In this document: positions 35,939 through 44,746 of the stretch, piece after piece | How positions within the stretch are numbered: position 1 is the first letter of the stretch | Layout: each line of letters starts with the position of its first letter | Origin: Clostridia bacterium | GTDB taxonomy: Bacteria > Bacillota > Clostridia > Christensenellales > CAG-138 | NCBI GenBank assembly: GCA_017541305.1 | Contig: JAFXZJ010000057.1 | Coordinates: 1-64,000, forward strand | DNA length: 64,000 nt | Direction of reading: 5' to 3' | The notes under the pieces: model-generated | What the model was told of the DNA's origin: nothing | The model's database searches: none | The model's input: only the letters and a program-made list of their open reading frames with translations | Translations under genes and position numbers: made by a program

Positions 35939-37402
35939 TTACATGTTTTCAGTAAGGTCCTCCACGTAAAGCGTTCTGACGCCGTTATCCGCCGCCGCGG
36001 GAACGGGCGCGGTCTTCACGGGGACCGGTGCGGGTGCGGGCGCGGGCGCGGGCTCCGCCTTCTTGTCGCGGTTCTCGAAGAACTTCATCGCCACCTGGGG
36101 GAACAGCGCATAGCTCAGCACGTCCTCCTCGGATTTGGCGATACCCTTGAGCTCCTCGGTGTACTTCTCAAGCTCGGGCTCGAGCAGGTCGGCGGGACGG
36201 CAGGTGATCACCTTTCCGTTCTCGCCAAGCGCCTTTTTACGCACTTCCTCGTTCACCTTGCCGGGCAACCTGCCGTATTCGCCTGCGAGCAGGCCCTTTG
36301 ATTCCTTGGTGAACATCTTGTAGCGCTCGCCGGAGATCACGTTAAGCACCGCCTGGGATCCGACGATCTGGCTTGTGGGGGTTACGAGCGGCGGGAAGCC
36401 GAAGTCCTCCCTTACACGGGGGATCTCGGCAAGCACGTCATAGTATTTATCCTCGGCGTTCGCCTGCTTTAGCTGGTTTATAAGGTTTGAAAGCATGCCG
36501 CCGGGCACCTGATACATAAGCGTGTTTGTATCGACCGAAAGCACCTTGGGATCGAGCACGCCCTCCTTTTTGAGCCTTGCGGCGACGCCGCGGAAATGCT
36601 TTGCCGCCTCGGCCATTTTATTGAGATCGAGGCCCGTATCGCGCTCGGTACCCTTCAAGGTCGCCACAAGGGGCTCGGTTGCGGGCTGGCTTGTGCCGTT
36701 GCCCATGGGTGAAAGCGCGGTATCGACTATATCGACGCCCGCCTCGACGGCCTTCAGGATCGTCATATCGCCCGTGCCGGTGGTATTGTGCGTGTGCAGG
36801 TGAATGGGCACGTCGATCTCGGCCTTAAGGCGCTTAACGAGGGAATACGCATTATAGGGCAGGAGCAGGTTCGCCATATCCTTTATGCAGATGGAATCGG
36901 CGCCCATCTGAACGAGCTCCTTGGCGAGCTTGACGAAATAATCCTCGGAATGAACGGGACTGATCGTATAGCTCAGCGCGGGCTCGCACCAGCCGCCGTA
37001 CTTCTTGGTGTATTTGATCGCGGCTTCAAGGTTCCTCACGTCATTCAGCGCGTCGAATATCCTTATGACGTCAATGCCGTTCTCGATCGCTTTGCGGCAG
37101 AACTGCTCAACGACGTCGTCCGCATAATGCTTATAGCCAAGGATATTCTGACCGCGGAAGAGCATTTGCAGCTTGGTATTGGGCAGAGCCTTGCGCAGCG
37201 TGCGGAGCCTTTCCCACGGGTCCTCGTTGAGGAAACGCAGGCAGGAATCGAAAGTCGCGCCGCCCCAGCATTCAAGGGACCAGTAGCCTATGGAATCGAG
37301 CACCTCGCACGCGGGGAGCATATCCTCGATGCGCATGCGGGTTGCCGCCTGGGACTGATGCGCGTCACGCAGTATGGTATCGGTAATAAGTAATTTTGCC
37401 AT
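35939..37402 (-). CDS. oadA: Oxaloacetate decarboxylase alpha chain (carboxyltransferase, 5S-like)
   Basis: A 487-residue carboxyltransferase that moves the carboxyl group of oxaloacetate to biotin. The TIM-barrel start ITDTILRDAHQSQAATR, the zinc ligands in HLHTHNTTGT and the catalytic lysine in SICIKDMANLL are present. The C-terminal conserved domain ends near residue 445. Unlike full-length alpha chains it has no biotinyl domain; only the Pro/Ala linker remains, ending in a short tail. The biotin carrier is a separate gene (38610-38957). A 5S-type pyruvate carboxylase subunit is the alternative; the beta and gamma subunits beside it favour the sodium pump. Confidence 0.9.
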   Translation of the reverse strand: MAKLLITDTILRDAHQSQAATRMRIEDMLPACEVLDSIGYWSLECWGGATFDSCLRFLNEDPWERLRTLRKALPNTKLQMLFRGQNILGYKHYADDVVEQFCRKAIENGIDVIRIFDALNDVRNLEAAIKYTKKYGGWCEPALSYTISPVHSEDYFVKLAKELVQMGADSICIKDMANLLLPYNAYSLVKRLKAEIDVPIHLHTHNTTGTGDMTILKAVEAGVDIVDTALSPMGNGTSQPATEPLVATLKGTERDTGLDLNKMAEAAKHFRGVAARLKKEGVLDPKVLSVDTNTLMYQVPGGMLSNLINQLKQANAEDKYYDVLAEIPRVREDFGFPPLVTPTSQIVGSQAVLNVISGERYKMFTKESKGLLAGEYGRLPGKVNEEVRKKALGENGKVITCRPADLLEPELEKYTEELKGIAKSEEDVLSYALFPQVAMKFFENRDKKAEPAPAPAPAPVPVKTAPVPAAADNGVRTLYVEDLTENM

Positions 37403-37417
37403 ATGACCGTTCCTTTC

Positions 37418-38596
37418 TTAATTGAACAGGGCAAGGAATACGCCCGCCGCTATGGCGGAGCCTATAACGCCCGCAACGTTCGGGCCCATGGCGTGCATGA
37501 GCAGGAAGTTGGAGGGATTCTCCTTCTGGCCGACAACCTGGGAAACGCGCGCCGCCATGGGAACGGCGGAAACGCCCGCGGAGCCGATAAGGGGATTGAT
37601 CTTGCCCTTGGTGATCAGGCACATGAGCTTGCCCAGGAGCAGACCGCCCATCGTGCCGAATATGAACGCCGCGATGCCCATTGCGAATATGCCCAGGGTA
37701 TCGAGCCTTAAGAACATCTGCGCGGTCGCGGTGGCGCCAACGGAGATGCCGAGGAATATGGTGACTATGTTCATCAGCTCGTTCTGCGCGGTCTTGGAGA
37801 GCCTGTCGACCACTCCGCTTTCACGCAGCAGGTTGCCAAGCATCAGCATACCCACAAGGCTTGCGGCCGAGGGAACGAGCAGCGCGGTGAATATCGTAAC
37901 GACTATCGGGAATATTATCTTCTCGGTCTTCGAAACGGGACGAAGCTGCTGCATTACTATCATGCGCTCCTTTTTTGTTGTGAGGAGCTTCATGAACGGG
38001 GGCTGTATGAGCGGAACGAGCGCCATATAGGAATATGCCGCGATCGCGATGGAGCCCAGATATTCGGGAGCGAGCTTGCTGGTGACGAATATGGCCGTGG
38101 GTCCGTCCGCGCCGCCGATGATGCCGATGGACGCCGCAACGCCGTCGGTGAAGCCGATGAGCTTTGCGCCGATGAACGCAACGAATATGCCCGCCTGCGC
38201 GGCAGCTCCCAGAAGAAGGCTCTTGGGATTGGCGATCAGGGGACCGAAATCCGTCATCGCGCCGACTCCCAGGAATATGAGGCACGGGTAGATACCGAGC
38301 TTGACGCCCAAATAAAGGTAATCTATAAGGCCCGCCTTTTCGGAGAAGCCCTCCCAAGCAACGTGCCCGCCTTCGAACAGCGCGGGATGATACATATCCG
38401 CTCCGGGAAGATTGGTCAGCAGCATGCCGAACGCGATGGGCAGAAGGAGCATCGGCTCAAACTTCTTGACTATCGCAAGGTACAGCAAAACACAGGCCAA
38501 CCCGATCATCACGACCGTTTTCAGCCAATCCGGGAACCCCGATGTGAAGAGCTGATAAAAGCCCGATTGTTTTAAAAATTCAAGAATGGATCCCAT
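37418..38596 (-). CDS. oadB: Sodium-pumping decarboxylase beta subunit
   Basis: A 392-residue membrane protein that decarboxylates carboxybiotin and exports Na+. It has about nine to eleven hydrophobic segments. Family signatures include [20 protein letters not shown] near residue 105, [13 protein letters not shown] near residue 160, and a C-terminal [13 protein letters not shown]. It is at the centre of the cluster, 13 bases after the biotin carrier gene. Which decarboxylase it serves (oxaloacetate, methylmalonyl-CoA, glutaconyl-CoA) depends on the alpha subunit; here the 5S-like gene points to oxaloacetate. Confidence 0.94.
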   Translation of the reverse strand: MGSILEFLKQSGFYQLFTSGFPDWLKTVVMIGLACVLLYLAIVKKFEPMLLLPIAFGMLLTNLPGADMYHPALFEGGHVAWEGFSEKAGLIDYLYLGVKLGIYPCLIFLGVGAMTDFGPLIANPKSLLLGAAAQAGIFVAFIGAKLIGFTDGVAASIGIIGGADGPTAIFVTSKLAPEYLGSIAIAAYSYMALVPLIQPPFMKLLTTKKERMIVMQQLRPVSKTEKIIFPIVVTIFTALLVPSAASLVGMLMLGNLLRESGVVDRLSKTAQNELMNIVTIFLGISVGATATAQMFLRLDTLGIFAMGIAAFIFGTMGGLLLGKLMCLITKGKINPLIGSAGVSAVPMAARVSQVVGQKENPSNFLLMHAMGPNVAGVIGSAIAAGVFLALFN

Positions 38597-38609
38597 AACG
38601 AAACCTTGA

Positions 38610-38957
38610 TCATTCGAACGCTATAAGGATATCACCGGAATTGACTGTCGAACCCTTGGTAGTATTGATCGTGAGCACGCGTCCGTCGCGGGGAGCCAGT
38701 ATCTCGTTCTCCATCTTCATGGCCTCGAGCACGAGCAGGACTTGTCCGCGCTTGAAGCTGTCGCCCGTCTTGACGTTTACCGCCACTATCGTGCCGGGCA
38801 TGGGAGCGGGTATGGTCTCGGCGGCGCCGGAAGCCGCGGGAGCGGGCGCGGGCGCGGGAGCAGCAGCGGGAGCCGCGGCGGGCTTGACTTCGCCCTTGAG
38901 CTCTTCTACTTCCACTTCATAAGAGGTGCCGTTGACATTAACTAAGAATTTACGCAT
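38610..38957 (-). CDS. Biotin carboxyl carrier protein
   Basis: A 115-residue carrier. The N-terminal short domain ([18 protein letters not shown]) leads to a Pro/Ala-rich flexible linker and then a biotinyl domain whose lysine is in [10 protein letters not shown], about 35 residues from the end as expected. It shuttles CO2 from the carboxyltransferase to the membrane subunit. The start at 38957 has GGAGG upstream; the TTG at 38969 would include that ribosome site. It lies between the beta and gamma subunit genes. Confidence 0.93.
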   Translation of the reverse strand: MRKFLVNVNGTSYEVEVEELKGEVKPAAAPAAAPAPAPAPAASGAAETIPAPMPGTIVAVNVKTGDSFKRGQVLLVLEAMKMENEILAPRDGRVLTINTTKGSTVNSGDILIAFE

Positions 38958-39009
38958 TATAACCTCCAAAACGGCGAAATGCCGATTATTTACTGTTTAT
39001 TTGCAGGGC

Positions 39010-39447
39010 TCAGGACGCCTTGCGGATCGAATGGATGCGGATGCCGGATACGTCCGTATCGAGCTCCGTCGCGATGGCGGCGGAAATAACGGCGATCAGC
39101 TCACGCCGCTGGGATGCGGTCAGCTCGGTTTCGCCGACGCGCTTTATGGAGCGGATGCGAAGCCCGGAAATATCCGTGCCAAGGTATTCGGCTATGGCGG
39201 CGGAAATAACGGCCATCCTCTCCCTGCGCTGCTCGGGCGTTACCGAAGGTTCAAGCCCCGCCAGGGTAATGGGAGCGCGGCTCTGCGTGATCGGAGCGAC
39301 CTCCTCATGCGATACCTTGCGCCGGGAGCCTTCGTGATTGAAGAGCTTTACAAGCCAGCTCATAAGATAAATTATGCCGATAAGGCAAATAAGCCCGAAG
39401 AATACCACTCCGAACCCGGTCATCAGGACCAATAAAGAGTCTCCCAT
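39010..39447 (-). CDS. oadG: Oxaloacetate decarboxylase gamma-like subunit with tandem repeat
   Basis: A 145-residue OadG-like protein. One transmembrane helix (about residues 9-35, LMTGFGVVFFGLICLIGIIYLM) matches the gamma chain that ties the alpha part to the membrane. The cytoplasmic tail holds two copies of a 40-residue unit, each with RRE..AVISAAIA and TD.SG.RI.SI. In DNA the copies share an identical 20-base run at 39074-39093 and 39194-39213 (120-base period). Start chosen at 39447, with GGAGG 11 bases upstream; longer starts to 39477 are possible. It heads the operon. Confidence 0.82.
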   Translation of the reverse strand: MGDSLLVLMTGFGVVFFGLICLIGIIYLMSWLVKLFNHEGSRRKVSHEEVAPITQSRAPITLAGLEPSVTPEQRRERMAVISAAIAEYLGTDISGLRIRSIKRVGETELTASQRRELIAVISAAIATELDTDVSGIRIHSIRKAS

Positions 39448-39615
39448 TGTGAAAGATACCTCCGAAAACTGCATCATGCAAGGCGCTGTTGCCGCCCTGC
39501 CTCTTCTGCTCCTAATTTATTCTATTCGACCTTTCTCCCTATTCTCCTGCATGATTTTCGGAGAAATAAAAATATATTATCAACAGAGAGCGCCGCCTGC
39601 CACAATATGCTGTGG

Positions 39616-40326
39616 TCAGTCCCCGGGATCGTTCAAAAAGCCGTCTATCTCCTCACGGGTGAGCAAGCGTTTTTCTCCGGGCTTCAGGCCGTTCAGCCGC
39701 ACCTGACCTATCGCGATCCTCGTAAGCCTTAAGGTGTCGTGACCCAATGCCGACATCATGCGCCTTACCTGCCTGTTGCGCCCCTCGTGTATCGAAAGAA
39801 GCAGCTCCGAGCGATCCTTTCCGTTTTTGAGCACGCGCACTACGGCGGGCGCCGTCCTGCCATCCTCAAGCTCAACGCCGTTCATAAGAGTGCGCTCGTC
39901 ATGCTTAGATATCTCGCCCGTGCACAGCACGCGATAGGTCTTTGACTTCATATAGCGCGGATGCATGAGCTTGTCCGCAAACTCTCCGTCGTTGGTCACG
40001 AATATCAGACCCTCGGAATCATAATCCAGCCTTCCGACGGTGTAAAGGCGATGGGGAACGTCGGCAAAATAATCGACCGCCTTCACCCTGTCCTCATCCT
40101 TTGACGAAGTGCAGATGACGTTTTTGGGCTTATAGAAGGCGTAAACGAGCTTTTCGGAGACGGGAGCGACCGGGCTGCCGTCGAGCGTGACCGAATCGCC
40201 CTCTCCCACGCTCATTCCGAGAGAGGCGGTGACCCCGTTGATCTTCACGCGGCCCGCCTCGATTATCTCTTCACATTTCCTGCGGGAAGCTATGCCCGCG
40301 TCGGCAAGGTATTTCTGTAATCTCAT
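39616..40326 (-). CDS. rluB: rRNA pseudouridine synthase (RluB/RsuA family)
   Basis: A 236-residue pseudouridine synthase. An S4 domain occupies residues 1-50 (RLQKYLADAGIASRRKCEEII). The catalytic aspartate is in VGRLDYDSEGLIFVTNDG near residue 105. The family includes RluB, which modifies U2605 of 23S rRNA, and RsuA; the typical clostridial neighbour set (ytfI-ytfJ-dac) favours RluB. GGAGC precedes the ATG at 40326; longer starts to 40377 overlap the dac gene. Confidence 0.92.
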   Translation of the reverse strand: MRLQKYLADAGIASRRKCEEIIEAGRVKINGVTASLGMSVGEGDSVTLDGSPVAPVSEKLVYAFYKPKNVICTSSKDEDRVKAVDYFADVPHRLYTVGRLDYDSEGLIFVTNDGEFADKLMHPRYMKSKTYRVLCTGEISKHDERTLMNGVELEDGRTAPAVVRVLKNGKDRSELLLSIHEGRNRQVRRMMSALGHDTLRLTRIAIGQVRLNGLKPGEKRLLTREEIDGFLNDPGD

Positions 40327-40340
40327 AAATGATGCTCCGT

Positions 40341-41468
40341 TCATGCCGCGAAGCGTTTTGAAAGCAGCTTCCACCAATAGCCGTAACCGTAAGGGAGCAC
40401 GGTGTTCGAGGCGACAAGTGCGGTCGAGCCTATCGTTTCCCCGTTCTCACGGATCCGGAGAACGCCCACCTCGTCGCCCGCGCGTATCGGAGGCGACAGA
40501 TCTGGATAAAGCTCATACTCCGTACAAAGAAGTGCGCTTTCGTTGCTTCGCATCAATCTTATTATACTATCTTTTGCGCTGACTTCCAAGAGGCATTCTT
40601 CACTGTTTTCCACATATACGTCAAAAACTCTCGTTCCCTTCCCGATCACGGTCACCGGAACAAAGCTTTCAAAGGCCAAGTCCATGAGTCTTGCCGCTTC
40701 ATCAAACATCGGACGGCAGTTGAGCACCGCGCCTATGACACGCATACCGTTCCTTTCGGCTCCGAAAACGAGGCATCGTCCCGCCGCCATGGTATAGCCC
40801 GTCTTTATGCCGAAGGCGCCGTCATAGCTCCACAGCAGGCTGTTTTTGTTTTTGAACGACCGAACCGCGCCGCCGGTCTCGGTGCGGTAATATTTGGTCG
40901 AAACGATCTGCGCAAAATCCTCGTTCTTCATTGCCTCGCGCGCGATAAGGCAGAGCTCGCGCGCGGTGGTCAAATGACCTTCCGCGCTGAGCCCGTTCGG
41001 GGTGATGAAATGCGTGCTTCTAAGTCCCATCGAATCAGCCCGCACGTTCATAAGCCCTACAAAATCCTTGACCGATCCTCCTACGTGCACCGCAAGCGCC
41101 ACCGCCGCGTCGTTGCCGGAGGCAAGCATCAGCCCATAGAGCAGATCGCGAACGGACAGCGACTCTCCCCGCTCAAGATACATCGACGAGCCCTCCGCGC
41201 CCACGGCTTCATCCGGGATCCCGACCATCTCGTCAAGCGCGCAGCTTTCCAGCGTCACAAGCGCCGTCATTATCTTGGTAGTGCTCGCCATGGGCAGACG
41301 AAGGTTCTCGTTTTTGCCGAAAAGCAGCCGTCCGCTTTCCGAGTCGATCAACGCAAAGGCGGAGGCCCGAACGTTCATCGCCGGTTCCGCCTTCGGGGCC
41401 GTCATAAGCATGAGCGTCATCACGGCCAGCAGCAGCGCGGCGCACGCTCTGATCCACAGCCGGTTCAT
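40341..41468 (-). CDS. dacF: D-alanyl-D-alanine carboxypeptidase (DacF type)
   Basis: A 375-residue low-molecular-mass penicillin-binding protein that trims the terminal D-Ala of peptidoglycan stem peptides. A signal peptide covers about residues 1-27. All catalytic motifs are present: ASTTK near residue 62, SGN (LASGNDAAVAL) near residue 118, and KTG (GIKTGYT) near residue 222. The C-terminal domain and a terminal hydrophobic/basic tail fit membrane attachment. In Firmicutes the ytfI-ytfJ-dac order is linked to sporulation. It is the active paralogue of 5292-6449. Confidence 0.93.
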   Translation of the reverse strand: MNRLWIRACAALLLAVMTLMLMTAPKAEPAMNVRASAFALIDSESGRLLFGKNENLRLPMASTTKIMTALVTLESCALDEMVGIPDEAVGAEGSSMYLERGESLSVRDLLYGLMLASGNDAAVALAVHVGGSVKDFVGLMNVRADSMGLRSTHFITPNGLSAEGHLTTARELCLIAREAMKNEDFAQIVSTKYYRTETGGAVRSFKNKNSLLWSYDGAFGIKTGYTMAAGRCLVFGAERNGMRVIGAVLNCRPMFDEAARLMDLAFESFVPVTVIGKGTRVFDVYVENSEECLLEVSAKDSIIRLMRSNESALLCTEYELYPDLSPPIRAGDEVGVLRIRENGETIGSTALVASNTVLPYGYGYWWKLLSKRFAA

Positions 41469-41986
41469 TCAGCGCCTTCCTCATGCCCGTCGTATTCGGC
41501 GTCATGCTTCAACGACGCGCCTTCGGTTCCGGTCCGACTCGTGCGCGCGCTCCCACCGCATCCGCATCTTCCGCGGGATCTTTTCCCGTCCGCTGAAAGC
41601 TCGGAAACGATCCTCTCCGCGGTCTCCATAACGTGAGGTATCATCTCTATCAGCCTGTCGGCGGGGCATTCCTGCTTTGCGGGCAGCACGCGCACCGCGC
41701 CTTGGGATACCGAAAGGAACGCGAGCGGCGTAAGGCTCATGCCCAGTGTGGACGCGCCTATGAACGGGTATTTGCCGTTCGTTTCATCGAAGCGGTCCTT
41801 CTTGTCCGCGCACGCGGCTTCGTACTCTCCTCCGCCCACGAGCATACCGAGCGCGACCTTCGATACGGGAAGTATCATCGTCTCGTCGTCCGTCATGATG
41901 GGCGTGCCGATCACGGTGTTCACGTCTGCAAGCGCCTTAATGTGCTCCATCGAAGTCTGCATAATGTTTTCTATCGGGTGATTCAT
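41465..41986 (-). CDS. ytfJ: Sporulation protein YtfJ (GerW family)
   Basis: A 173-residue protein of the YtfJ/GerW family, found in spores and needed for proper germination in Bacillus. The start NHPIENIMQTSMEHIKALADVNTVIGTPI is characteristic. The middle is mostly beta and Gly-rich (FIGASTLGMSLTPLAFLSV). The C-terminus is extended by a basic, Gly/Cys stretch (RGRCGCGG). The ATG at 41986 has AAGGAGA six bases upstream. It overlaps the dacF start by four bases. Confidence 0.9.
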   Translation of the reverse strand: MNHPIENIMQTSMEHIKALADVNTVIGTPIMTDDETMILPVSKVALGMLVGGGEYEAACADKKDRFDETNGKYPFIGASTLGMSLTPLAFLSVSQGAVRVLPAKQECPADRLIEMIPHVMETAERIVSELSADGKRSRGRCGCGGSARTSRTGTEGASLKHDAEYDGHEEGAE

Positions 41987-42498
41987 ACTGTTCTCCTTCT
42001 TGATAATATTACTTCTCTTATAAGTCTGCCCGAGCTTATGCAAACGATACCTTCCACATACAGGTCGAATACCGATCTTTTCAGCTCGGGGACAATGCTC
42101 ACTTCGGGTCTTTTGCCGGTCAGCACCGCGGCGGCGCTAACAAAAAGCATTTGAAGCGCGCCCGCGCAGATCACCCCCAGATCGGGCCTTTCGGCGATCC
42201 CCACAGCGCCCTTAACGCGCGCCAGCTTAACTTTAAGCGCGTTTACGAACCTTATCCCGCGCCCGCGCTTCCTTCTTTTTTTGAGTTTTTTCGTCCTGCC
42301 TCCGTCAAGCAAGAGCTCCGCGCCGCCTTCCAGCGAGAAAGAAAGCGAATACTCGACGTATAACGGCAGGAGCTTGGGTATTATATCCAGCCCGAAGCTG
42401 CCATGGAGCTTAAACCCGCAAAGCGCCGCCGTTATGTGAACGCTTCTTTTGAAAAGCAGACTGAGTGCAATTATCACGACTGTCTTGAAAACGGACAA
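41983..42498 (-). CDS. ytfI: DUF2953 protein (YtfI-like)
   Basis: A 171-residue protein of the DUF2953 family (YtfI in Bacillus), function unknown, always near ytfJ. An N-terminal hydrophobic helix (SVFKTVVIIALSLLF) is followed by a basic region (KLKKRRKRGRG) and a second hydrophobic segment near residue 110. I chose a TTG start at 42498 because GGGGAGG sits eight bases upstream; the first ATG at 42564 has no ribosome site. It begins the ytfI-ytfJ-dacF-rluB operon. Confidence 0.8.
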   Translation of the reverse strand: MSVFKTVVIIALSLLFKRSVHITAALCGFKLHGSFGLDIIPKLLPLYVEYSLSFSLEGGAELLLDGGRTKKLKKRRKRGRGIRFVNALKVKLARVKGAVGIAERPDLGVICAGALQMLFVSAAAVLTGKRPEVSIVPELKRSVFDLYVEGIVCISSGRLIREVILSRRRTV

Positions 42499-42602
42499 GG
42501 GCGCTTCCTCCCCAATTATTTGAATATAGTTTGCTTCATAAGCTTGAAAAATATTTGTTTTCATGTTAATATAAAGATGGATTATAATGAGGAGATTATG
42601 GG

Positions 42603-43100
42603 ATGATCATTCTTGGCATCGATCCGGGCTATGCGATCCTCGGCTACGGTCTGGTTAAGTACGACCGCGGCAGTCTGACCGTGCTCGATTACGGCGTGAT
42701 CGAGACCAAGCCCGACAAGACCTTTCCCGAAAGGCTCGAAATACTTCATCGCGGTATGCAGCTCCTTATCGAAAGGTTCAAGCCCGATCATATCGCGTTC
42801 GAGGAGCTTTTCTTCTATCACAACGCAAAGACGGTCATTCCCGTTGCCGCCGGACGCGGCGTGGCGCTGCTTGCCGCGCAGGAGGCGGGGCTCCCCCTAT
42901 ATGAGTACACGCCAATGCAGATAAAGCTTTCCGTCACGGGCGACGGTCATGCCGAAAAACAGCAGGTGCAGACAATGGTCAAGCTTCTTTTGAAGCTGCA
43001 GAAGGTCCCCAAGCCCGACGACGCGGCTGACGCCCTGGGCGCCGCCATATGCCACGCGAGCAATCTGGGGCCCGCATCGGAGGAATTCAGGATAAAATAA
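42603..43100 (+). CDS. ruvC: Crossover junction endodeoxyribonuclease RuvC
   Basis: A 165-residue Holliday junction resolvase. The acidic active site is D in LGIDPGYAILGYG, E in AFEELFF and the DDAADALGAAICHA end. It resolves junctions moved by RuvAB, encoded directly downstream. GGAG lies eight bases before the ATG. A TATAAT at 42583-42588 is only 15 bases from the start, so it would give an almost leaderless message; the real promoter is unclear. Confidence 0.96.
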   Translation: MIILGIDPGYAILGYGLVKYDRGSLTVLDYGVIETKPDKTFPERLEILHRGMQLLIERFKPDHIAFEELFFYHNAKTVIPVAAGRGVALLAAQEAGLPLYEYTPMQIKLSVTGDGHAEKQQVQTMVKLLLKLQKVPKPDDAADALGAAICHASNLGPASEEFRIK

Positions 43101-43690
43101 TGTACGCGCATATCAAAGGCATAATCGATTCGGTCACATTGGACCGTGCAGTCATCGAAGCAAACGGCGTGGGTTACGAGCTTTTCTGCAGCTCGCTCAC
43201 CCTGCGCGAGCTCCTGCCGGGCAGGCAGGCAAAGCTCTATTCGCATTTCCACGTTGCACAGGACGCCGTGGCGCTTTACGGATTCCGCTCGGAGGAAGAG
43301 CGCGCAATGTTCCGCAAGCTGATAGGCGTATCGCGCATCGGGCCCAAGGTGGCGCTGAACGTGCTTTCCGTGCTCACTCCCGAGGACGTTTCGCTGGCCG
43401 TCATCACCGATAACGCCGCCGCGTTCGACCGGGTGCAGGGCATGGGCAGGAAGACCGCCGCGCGCGTTATACTGGAGCTTAAAGAAAAGGTCGAGGCCGC
43501 CGAGATGGTCGGTGCGGGCGGAAAGAAAGACGAAGGCTCGTCCTCGGCAATACGCACGGAGGCCATAGCTGCGCTGGTTTCGCTGGGCTATGACGGCGCT
43601 CTTGCAGGCAGGGTCGTTGCCGACCTTCCCGAAAAGGACAGTGTCGAGGACATGATCAAGGCCGCACTCAGGGAGATTTCAAAGAGATAA
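43100..43690 (+). CDS. ruvA: Holliday junction DNA helicase subunit RuvA
   Basis: A 196-residue RuvA that binds four-way junctions as a tetramer. The OB-fold is at residues 1-65 (YAHIKGIIDSVTLDRAVIEANGVGYELF), two HhH motifs follow (IGVSRIGPKVALNVL and VQGMGRKTAARVILELK) and the C-terminal RuvB-binding domain begins near residue 145 (AIRTEAIAALVSLGY). The start at 43100 overlaps the ruvC stop (TAATG), so translation is coupled. Confidence 0.96.
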   Translation: MYAHIKGIIDSVTLDRAVIEANGVGYELFCSSLTLRELLPGRQAKLYSHFHVAQDAVALYGFRSEEERAMFRKLIGVSRIGPKVALNVLSVLTPEDVSLAVITDNAAAFDRVQGMGRKTAARVILELKEKVEAAEMVGAGGKKDEGSSSAIRTEAIAALVSLGYDGALAGRVVADLPEKDSVEDMIKAALREISKR

Positions 43691-43693
43691 GCA

Positions 43694-44731
43694 ATGGATT
43701 TCGAAGAAAGAATCATCTCTTCCTCTTTTCAGGAGGAGGACGAAAAAATAGAATACAGTCTGCGGCCCAAATTCCTTAACGAATACATAGGTCAAAGCAA
43801 GGTCAAGGAGCACGTGAGCGTCTATATCCACGCGGCGAAGCTGCGCGGCGAAGCGCTCGATCACGTGCTGCTCTACGGCCCGCCGGGTCTTGGAAAGACC
43901 ACTCTGGCCTCCATAATCTCAAACGAGATGGGCGGCAAGCTTTCCGTCACCAGCGGCCCCGCGATCACCCACAGCCGTGACCTTGCCGCGATACTTTCCA
44001 ACATCAACGAGGGCGACATACTCTTCATCGACGAGATACACAGGCTTAACGCCTCCGTTGAGGAGATACTCTACCCCGCCATGGAGGATTTCGCTTACGA
44101 TATCGTCATCGGCAAGGGCCCCGGCGCGCGCTCGATACGAATGGAGCTTCCCAAGTTCACGCTCGTCGGCGCCACCACAAGGCTGGGGCTTTTGACCTCG
44201 CCCCTTCGCGACCGCTTCGGCATAAAGGAACAGCTTGAGCTGTATTCGCCGGAGGATCTTAAGGAGATAATCGTGCGCAGCGCGGGCATACTCGGCGTGG
44301 ATATCACCGAAGACGGCGCGCTTGAGATCGCCTCCCGTTCAAGGGGCACTCCGCGCGTTGCCAATCGGCTGCTCAAGCGCGTGCGCGATTTTGCGCAGGT
44401 CAAGGGAAGCGGCGTGATCGACTGCGATACCGCAATGCGCGGGCTGGATATGTTAGGCGTGGACGAGCTGGGGCTCGATTCCGTCGACAGGCGCATGCTC
44501 GACGCCATGATAACCAAGTTTCGCGGAAGGCCCGTGGGGCTCGACACCATCGCCGCGTCGACCGGCGAAGACGCGACTACGATCGAGGACGTTTACGAGC
44601 CCTATCTTATGCAGCTTGGATTCATTGCAAGGACCCCGCGCGGCCGCATACTGATGCCCGGTGCATATGAGCATATGGGCTATCCCGTGCCGCAGGACAT
44701 GAACAACAATCAACAATCATTTTTCAATTGA
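43694..44731 (+). CDS. ruvB: Holliday junction DNA helicase RuvB
   Basis: A 345-residue AAA+ motor that drives branch migration. Walker A is [10 protein letters not shown] near residue 60, Walker B is [10 protein letters not shown], sensor 1 is [18 protein letters not shown], and the C-terminal winged helix ends near [11 protein letters not shown]. It follows ruvA by three bases. Normal length. Confidence 0.98.
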   Translation: MDFEERIISSSFQEEDEKIEYSLRPKFLNEYIGQSKVKEHVSVYIHAAKLRGEALDHVLLYGPPGLGKTTLASIISNEMGGKLSVTSGPAITHSRDLAAILSNINEGDILFIDEIHRLNASVEEILYPAMEDFAYDIVIGKGPGARSIRMELPKFTLVGATTRLGLLTSPLRDRFGIKEQLELYSPEDLKEIIVRSAGILGVDITEDGALEIASRSRGTPRVANRLLKRVRDFAQVKGSGVIDCDTAMRGLDMLGVDELGLDSVDRRMLDAMITKFRGRPVGLDTIAASTGEDATTIEDVYEPYLMQLGFIARTPRGRILMPGAYEHMGYPVPQDMNNNQQSFFN

Positions 44732-44746
44732 TCTGGAGGGATCTGT

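Noticed and set aside
42583..42588. TATAAT before ruvC as the true promoter
   Set aside because: It lies too near the start codon to include the ribosome site in the transcript, and no matching -35 was found.
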